Below, piece after piece: positions 59,823 through 64,000 of a DNA stretch of 64,000 bases. The first letter of the stretch is position 1, and each line of letters opens with the position of its first letter. Below the pieces are notes generated by a model. It had not been told where the DNA came from. It worked only from the letters and a program-made list of their open reading frames with translations, and searched no databases. The translations under genes were made by a program, and so were the position numbers. The DNA is from Kribbella pratensis (lineage in GTDB: Bacteria > Actinomycetota > Actinomycetes > Propionibacteriales > Kribbellaceae), in assembly GCF_004366075.1 (NCBI RefSeq), contig NZ_SODU01000003.1, forward strand, positions 1,426,001-1,490,000, read 5' to 3'.

Positions 59823-61117
59823 GCCGCCACCAGCGCCGCAGCCTCGACCTGGTCGCGGTGCAGCGCGGTGGCGTCGGTCGGACCCAGTGGGGTGTCCACA
59901 TGCACGCTGGCCAACCCCAGGCGCCGCTGGATCGGCCCCTGCTCCAGCCGGACCGACTGCGTCTTGTGGTGCAACACGATCGACGTACGGCGGCTCACCC
60001 AGCCGCGCGTGGTGACCATGACCTGGTCGTCGACGCCGTACATCAAGTAGCGCCAGCCGATCGGACGCAGCCACTTGGCACGCTCCGGTGCCGGGTGCAG
60101 CTGGATGCGGCTCAGGTCGAACCCGGGCAACACCCGCGCGAGGACGTAGGCCACCTCGGCACGCTCGCCGACCGGTAGCAACTGTGCGCCCTCCAGCGCG
60201 TCGTCGCCGTCCTCCTTCTGACCGGCCACGCCCGCGATGTCCAGCTCGACCCGGGACCAGCCGAGCAGCCGCCAGATCAGCGGTTCGGTGATCAGCAGGC
60301 CCTGCACGCGGCCGGGAGGCACTGTCTGGCGTTGAACGTCGAACAGGCCACGTTTCGTCCGCAGCCCATGACTGGACTCGGACAGCGTGAACCCGTGGTT
60401 CCCCACGACCTGCTTCCAGATCGGCTGCACCACACCGAGCAGCAAGGGCAGACCGGCGAACAGACCGATGTGGAAGTCCAGCACCATGGTCGCGACGATC
60501 AGCCAGACCAGTGCGCCGGCACTACCGACGACGGTCGACGACAGCAGCGTCGCACCGAGCAGGCGGTTGGTGGGGACCGTCAGCAGCGGCGGAGCCAGCG
60601 CCTCGGCCTGCTGATCGTGCTCCTGCTGCTCAGCAGCCCTCTCGCCCTTGGCGCGGACCAGCAGCGTGGTGCGGAGCTGCTGCGCCTCGTCGTACCGGAA
60701 GTAGCTCAGCTTGCCGTCGCTCTTGCCGCCACCGGCCACGTCCATGCGCAGCTCGGCCATACCGAACAGCCGCGCGACGAACGGCTGCGCCACGTCGATC
60801 GCCTGGATCCGGTCGAACCGGATGATCCGGGTCCGGCGGAACAGGAATCCGCTGTCCACCCGGATCGCGTCGGCGGTCAGCTGCCACTTGGTGAACCACC
60901 AGGACAGGGCGCCGAGCAGGATGCCGCCCACGAGCACACCGGCCAGGCCGATACCGGCGACCGTCAGGTTGCTCCGCAGACCCTCGTTGTTGACCAGGGC
61001 GACGGCCGCGACGACGAAGTACCCCCATCCCTTGACGAATGGGGTGAGTGGGTGAAGCCGCTGTCCGACGACCTCGACGGTCTGCTGTGTCACCGGTTCT
61101 TGACTCACAGGCCCCAC
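59687..61117 (-). CDS. Bacterial PH (YdbT-like) domain membrane protein
   Basis: This 476-residue protein has the YdbT layout: N-terminal paired membrane helices (GWGYFVVAAVALV; TVAGIGLAGVLVGGILLGAL), a bPH_2 domain (WQLTADAIRVDSGFLFRRTR, then RIIRFDRIQAIDVAQPFVAR), a second helix pair and further PH-like domains (FTLSESSHGLRTKRGLFDVQ; VMVTTRGWVSRRTSIVLHHK). The C-terminus is low complexity and overlaps the methyltransferase gene by 136 bp on the opposite strand. It overlaps the next PH gene upstream by 13 bp. YdbS/YdbT pairs protect cells from some membrane-active antimicrobials in Bacillus; the mechanism is unknown. Confidence 0.85.
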   Translation of the reverse strand: MGPVSQEPVTQQTVEVVGQRLHPLTPFVKGWGYFVVAAVALVNNEGLRSNLTVAGIGLAGVLVGGILLGALSWWFTKWQLTADAIRVDSGFLFRRTRIIRFDRIQAIDVAQPFVARLFGMAELRMDVAGGGKSDGKLSYFRYDEAQQLRTTLLVRAKGERAAEQQEHDQQAEALAPPLLTVPTNRLLGATLLSSTVVGSAGALVWLIVATMVLDFHIGLFAGLPLLLGVVQPIWKQVVGNHGFTLSESSHGLRTKRGLFDVQRQTVPPGRVQGLLITEPLIWRLLGWSRVELDIAGVAGQKEDGDDALEGAQLLPVGERAEVAYVLARVLPGFDLSRIQLHPAPERAKWLRPIGWRYLMYGVDDQVMVTTRGWVSRRTSIVLHHKTQSVRLEQGPIQRRLGLASVHVDTPLGPTDATALHRDQVEAAALVAAQAERAREARRTVAASVAVQTQPNPPSPDGSSNSAASPADDSSDR

Positions 61118-61593
61118 GCCTGTGACTGACCGAGAGCGGACAACCTGTCACGGAGCCGGCCGGCCTCGTCCGGGTGCAGCCCCGGGATCTTCGCGTCGGT
61201 GGCCGGCGTCGCGGTGTGCAGCTCCACCGTGGCCATCCCGTACGCCCGCTCCAGTGGCCCGGCGGTCACATCCACGAACTGCATCCGGCCGTACGGTACG
61301 ACGACCAGCTCACGGAACATGACCCCGTGGCTGACCAGCAGCTCGTCCTCACGCTCGGCGTACTTCCAGGAGCGCTGGTTACGGCCGATCAGCACCCACG
61401 CCCAGCCGAGAAGCAGTGCGATCAGCACGACCGCAAGTACGCCGTACAGCCAGCTCAGCGTCAGCCCGAGCACGACCAGCGCCGCGATCGCGACCAGCCC
61501 GGCGACGATCGCCGCGTTCAGCCGGCGCAGCGTGGCGAGCTTGGGCGAGACCGGCGTCCAACTGACATCCGAGGGTGCGAAGAGGTCGTCCAC
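61105..61593 (-). CDS. Bacterial PH (YdbS-like) domain membrane protein
   Basis: This 162-residue protein has two membrane helices ([20 protein letters not shown] and [20 protein letters not shown]) and one bPH_2 domain ([20 protein letters not shown], then [20 protein letters not shown]). This matches YdbS, the short partner of YdbT. It is the first gene of the pair, and its 3' end overlaps the YdbT-like gene by 13 bp. The start lies only 26 bp from the divergent nuoD start, so promoters overlap. Confidence 0.88.
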   Translation of the reverse strand: MDDLFAPSDVSWTPVSPKLATLRRLNAAIVAGLVAIAALVVLGLTLSWLYGVLAVVLIALLLGWAWVLIGRNQRSWKYAEREDELLVSHGVMFRELVVVPYGRMQFVDVTAGPLERAYGMATVELHTATPATDAKIPGLHPDEAGRLRDRLSALGQSQAWGL

Positions 61594-61619
61594 GGGTAAA
61601 GCCTGTCACGATAGTGGTC

Positions 61620-62819
61620 ATGAGCACGGAAAGAGTCGTGGGAGTCGGCGCGGGAGCCGCAGGATTCGACCCGGCGTACGAACGGGGTGGGACCGGCGCC
61701 GGCTCGGAGCTGGCGACCTCCGACATGGTGCTCAACATCGGGCCCCAGCACCCGGCGACCCATGGCGTACTGCGGCTGCGGCTGACCCTCGACGGCGAGC
61801 GGATCGTCGGCTGCGAGCCGATCATCGGCTACATGCACCGCGGCGCGGAGAAGCTGTTCGAGGTCCGCGACTACCGGCAGATCATCGTCCTCGCGAACCG
61901 GCACGACTGGCTGTCCGCGTTCGCCAACGAGCTCGGTGTCGTGCACGCGGTCGAGCGGATGATGGGCCTCGAGGTCCCCGTCCGCGCGGTCTGGCTGCGG
62001 ACCCTGCTGGCCGAGCTGAACCGGGTCCTGAACCACCTGATGTTCCTCGGCTCGTACCCGCTCGAGCTCGGCGCGATCACGCCGGTGTTCTACGCGTTCC
62101 GCGAGCGCGAGACGATCCAGGCCGTGATGGAGGAGCTGTCCGGCGGCCGGATGCACTACATGTTCAACCGGGTCGGCGGCCTGAAGGAGGACCTGCCGTA
62201 CGGCTGGCTCGGCCGCGCGGCCGCCGCCTCCGCCGCGGTCCGGACCCGGCTGCCCGACATCGAGGAGATCATCCTCGGCAACGAGATCTTCCGCGCCCGC
62301 ACGGTCGGCGTCGGCAAGCTCTCCCCCGAACTCGTCGCGCAGTACGGCGTCTCCGGGCCGATCGCCCGCGCCTCCGGGGTCGACGCCGACCTCCGCCGCG
62401 ACGAGCCGTACCTGGCATACGGCGAACTGCAGGACGTGCTCCGCGTAGTCACCCGTCCCGAAGGCGACTGCTTCGCCCGGTTCGCCGTACTGCTCGAACA
62501 GGTCAAGGTCTCGCTCGACCTGGTCGACGCCTGCCTCGACAAGCTGTCCACGCTGCCGGCCGGCCCGGTCAACGTCCGGCTCCCGAAGATCCTCAAGGTC
62601 CCCGAGGGCCAGACCTACGCCTGGACCGAAAGCCCCCTCGGCATCAACGGCTACTACCTGGTGTCCCGCGGCGACAAGACCCCCTGGCGCCTCAAGCTCC
62701 GCTCAGCCAGCTTCAACAACATCTCCGCCCTCCCCGCCCTACTCCCCGGCACCATGATCCCCGACATGATCGCCATCCTCGGCAGCATGTTCTTCGTAGT
62801 CGGCGACATCGACAAGTAG
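61620..62819 (+). CDS. nuoD: Orphan NADH-quinone oxidoreductase subunit D-like protein
   Basis: This 399-residue protein is a NuoD/NDUFS2 (49-kDa) homologue. [20 protein letters not shown] (41-60), [13 protein letters not shown] (69-81) and [18 protein letters not shown] are strong matches, and the C-terminal [16 protein letters not shown] is intact. The quinone-site His48 (GPQHPATHG) is present, but the usual quinone-contacting Tyr (RLDYVS in human NDUFS2) is Trp97 (NRHDWLS). Arg74 aligns with the residue methylated by NDUFAF7. No other nuo genes flank it, so it is an isolated paralogue. ATG 61620 has no clear Shine-Dalgarno. Confidence 0.9.
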   Translation: MSTERVVGVGAGAAGFDPAYERGGTGAGSELATSDMVLNIGPQHPATHGVLRLRLTLDGERIVGCEPIIGYMHRGAEKLFEVRDYRQIIVLANRHDWLSAFANELGVVHAVERMMGLEVPVRAVWLRTLLAELNRVLNHLMFLGSYPLELGAITPVFYAFRERETIQAVMEELSGGRMHYMFNRVGGLKEDLPYGWLGRAAAASAAVRTRLPDIEEIILGNEIFRARTVGVGKLSPELVAQYGVSGPIARASGVDADLRRDEPYLAYGELQDVLRVVTRPEGDCFARFAVLLEQVKVSLDLVDACLDKLSTLPAGPVNVRLPKILKVPEGQTYAWTESPLGINGYYLVSRGDKTPWRLKLRSASFNNISALPALLPGTMIPDMIAILGSMFFVVGDIDK

Positions 62820-62826
62820 AGGGTGT

Positions 62827-62867
62827 CTGGGAAACAAATGTGCGTCTGGTGACGAATACTTTCCCAG
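62827..62867. repeat. 41-bp hairpin-ended repeat, left copy
   Basis: It starts CTGGGAAACAAATG and ends TTTCCCAG, giving an 8-bp terminal inverted repeat. It matches the copy at 63910-63950 at 36 of 41 positions in direct orientation. It begins 7 bp after the nuoD stop and ends 6 bp before the DUF559-type gene's stop. No T-tract follows. Confidence 0.85.
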
Positions 62868-62873
62868 CCACGA

Positions 62874-63830
62874 TCAGCGGACGGGGCAGGACGGGCGGCT
62901 GCAGGGGCGCGCGGAGAGGGTGGGGGCCTTGCGACGCATCACTTGCAGGACCTGCACGGCTGCCGCACACGGACGGCTCGTGACGTCGAGCCAGCCGTAA
63001 CGCAAGGTCGTCTCCGACCTCAGGGCTGCACGGTTGTCGCGATCGAGATCTCGCCACCGCTGGTCGGGTGCGAAATGGAAGCGGCCGTCCAACTCGACCA
63101 CCAACTCGTACAGGACGTACGCGACATCCGTGAACTCGTCGTCAACAGCCCGCTGGCGCTGCCCCGACGGTAGGCCGTGAGCTCGCTCGACGTCTCGCAG
63201 GTACCGAAGTTCGAGCAACGAGTGCGTGCCCTGCGCGACGTCCGCGAGGATCGGACGCAGCGCAGCGCCGTAGCGGAGCCGGCGGCCCGCGAGTGCGGCC
63301 AGGATCTGGTCGGGCCTCACCCTGCCGCTCTGGCAAGCCTCCGCGACGACTGCCGCGGCGGCATCCAAGGATCGGGAGATGCCGACGATCTCCAGAACCG
63401 CCTCGGCGGGCCGGCTTCGTGGCGGTCTGACCGCGGCCAGACGTTCCTCCCAGTGCGCGTCCCGGGTGATCACAACATTCGGGCGAGCGCGAACCCGTCG
63501 GCGCCATGGAATCGTCACGTACACCGGACGCCGGTCGTCAGGCCTGATCAGGCCGAACTGTTCCGCGGCCGTGTAGTGACTCCAAGCGGCCTCCGGCCCC
63601 GCGTAGAGCAGCGCCGCCACGAGTTGCTCGTCGTACCCGACGGGACCAGTGTGTGTCACATACACACCAGGATGAATGGTTTGCCAGCGGCGGCTGCGAA
63701 GCCGGCGCCGTACTTCGACGTCGGACACCCCGGCGGCCGACAGTTGCGCACGCGCCACGACGCGATGTTGCTCGTGTATCAGGACCGCGAGGCCCTCGTC
63801 CTCGAGTTGTTGCCGCCACCACCAATCCAC
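62874..63830 (-). CDS. DUF559-type protein with AbiEi-like N-terminal domain
   Basis: This protein of about 318 residues starts with a segment like the AbiEi antitoxin N-terminus (RVVARAQLSAAGVSDVEVRR, then RRWQTIHPGVYVTHTGPVG) and ends with a DUF559/Vsr-like nuclease domain (LELRYLRDVERAHGLPSGQR; YVLYELVVELDGRFHF). The Glu-x-Asp pattern VVELDGRFH is the usual active-site core of this endonuclease-like fold. Many actinomycetes carry many paralogues of this gene. I place the start at GTG 63830 (MDWWWRQQ); an upstream TTG at 63920 would lie in the repeat. It is bracketed by two 41-bp repeats. Confidence 0.78.
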   Translation of the reverse strand: MDWWWRQQLEDEGLAVLIHEQHRVVARAQLSAAGVSDVEVRRRLRSRRWQTIHPGVYVTHTGPVGYDEQLVAALLYAGPEAAWSHYTAAEQFGLIRPDDRRPVYVTIPWRRRVRARPNVVITRDAHWEERLAAVRPPRSRPAEAVLEIVGISRSLDAAAAVVAEACQSGRVRPDQILAALAGRRLRYGAALRPILADVAQGTHSLLELRYLRDVERAHGLPSGQRQRAVDDEFTDVAYVLYELVVELDGRFHFAPDQRWRDLDRDNRAALRSETTLRYGWLDVTSRPCAAAVQVLQVMRRKAPTLSARPCSRPSCPVR

Positions 63831-63909
63831 GGCATCAGCGTGACGGATTTCGCCGACCGCCGCAGACCCCCTGTGGACAACTCCGCGCCGGCACAGCGGA
63901 CGGACACCG

Positions 63910-63950
63910 CTGGGAAACAAATGGGCAGGTGGTGACGAATAGTTTCCCAG
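63910..63950. repeat. 41-bp hairpin-ended repeat, right copy
   Basis: It starts CTGGGAAACAAATG and ends GTTTCCCAG, giving a perfect 9-bp terminal inverted repeat. It differs from the left copy at five internal positions. It lies upstream of the DUF559-type gene and 6 bp from the stop of the next minus-strand gene. Confidence 0.85.
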
Positions 63951-63955
63951 CTGCC

Positions 63956-64000
63956 TCAGCCGAGAAGTTCCTGGAGGGGTTCGCGGAGGGCGTTCGCGAC
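63956..64000 (-). CDS. C-terminal end of an unidentified minus-strand gene
   Basis: The last 14 codons VANALREPLQELLG plus TGA can be read from the window edge. An Arg-Glu-Pro-Leu-Gln-Glu tail gives no family clue. It is called only because the frame is open and is followed by intergenic-type sequence (the 41-bp repeat). Confidence 0.4.
   Translation of the reverse strand, partial: VANALREPLQELLG

Overview
This 64 kb window is chromosomal DNA from a high-GC Gram-positive actinomycete. The gene set (Lsr2, ClpC, DisA, RadA, SigE-type sigma factors with membrane partners, F420-type oxidoreductases, WS/DGAT acyltransferase, Scy/FilP-like coiled coils) and base composition fit Propionibacteriales, and Kribbella or a close relative is my best guess. 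That assignment is inference; no rRNA is present. Coding density is very high, genes often overlap by 1-25 bp, and several starts look leaderless (TANNNT box 6-8 nt before ATG/GTG). I saw no tRNA, rRNA, CRISPR array, prophage or transposase.

Region 1 (1-9.7 kb): end of an endonuclease/exonuclease/phosphatase gene, an LLM flavin oxidoreductase, a divergent HxlR/PPOX pair, proC and proline dehydrogenase, a DUF695-like gene, a SigE-family sigma factor with its membrane partner, a secreted protein, and a two-gene ABC exporter with a perfect palindrome over its start. Region 2 (9.7-20 kb): an operon of ppx, a sugar-phosphate isomerase-like gene, tetR and an HD-domain gene; then a Cys-rich protein, an epimerase, a VOC protein, a WS/DGAT enzyme, a GH20 hexosaminidase, an MFS transporter and a methyltransferase. 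Region 3 (20.1-25 kb): a compact four-gene unit encoding a degenerate ABC ATPase-like protein, a solute-binding lipoprotein, a single-chain double permease and a membrane-anchored TPR-like protein. This is one of the two most unusual units here.

Region 4 (25-43 kb): a conserved actinobacterial neighbourhood (radA, disA, mutY, clpC, lsr2, lysS, comparable to Mycobacterium tuberculosis Rv3585-Rv3598c). It carries insertions: a FabH paralogue between radA and disA, a PadR/MFS pair, FilP/Scy-like cytoskeletal genes, and a second SigE/membrane-partner pair. Region 5 (42.6-50.4 kb): an MFS exporter divergent from an ArsR-type regulator with a strong double operator, NfeD plus SPFH/stomatin, DedA, a lipoprotein, an AhpD-like protein and a multicopper oxidase. 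Region 6 (50.5-55.5 kb): cofactor biosynthesis, DUF2520-panC-nadB-nadC-coaX, tightly coupled on the minus strand. The CoaX lacks the normal first-motif Asp.

Region 7 (55.5-64 kb): a 2H phosphoesterase, a tandem AAA+ (CbxX/SpoVK-type) protein, a NDUFAF7/MidA-family methyltransferase, two bacterial PH-domain membrane proteins and an orphan nuoD. The methyltransferase beside an orphan NuoD is notable because NDUFAF7 methylates the NuoD homologue in mitochondria. Finally, a DUF559-type gene is flanked on both sides by 41-bp, hairpin-ended repeats and looks like a small cassette. The window ends inside another minus-strand gene.
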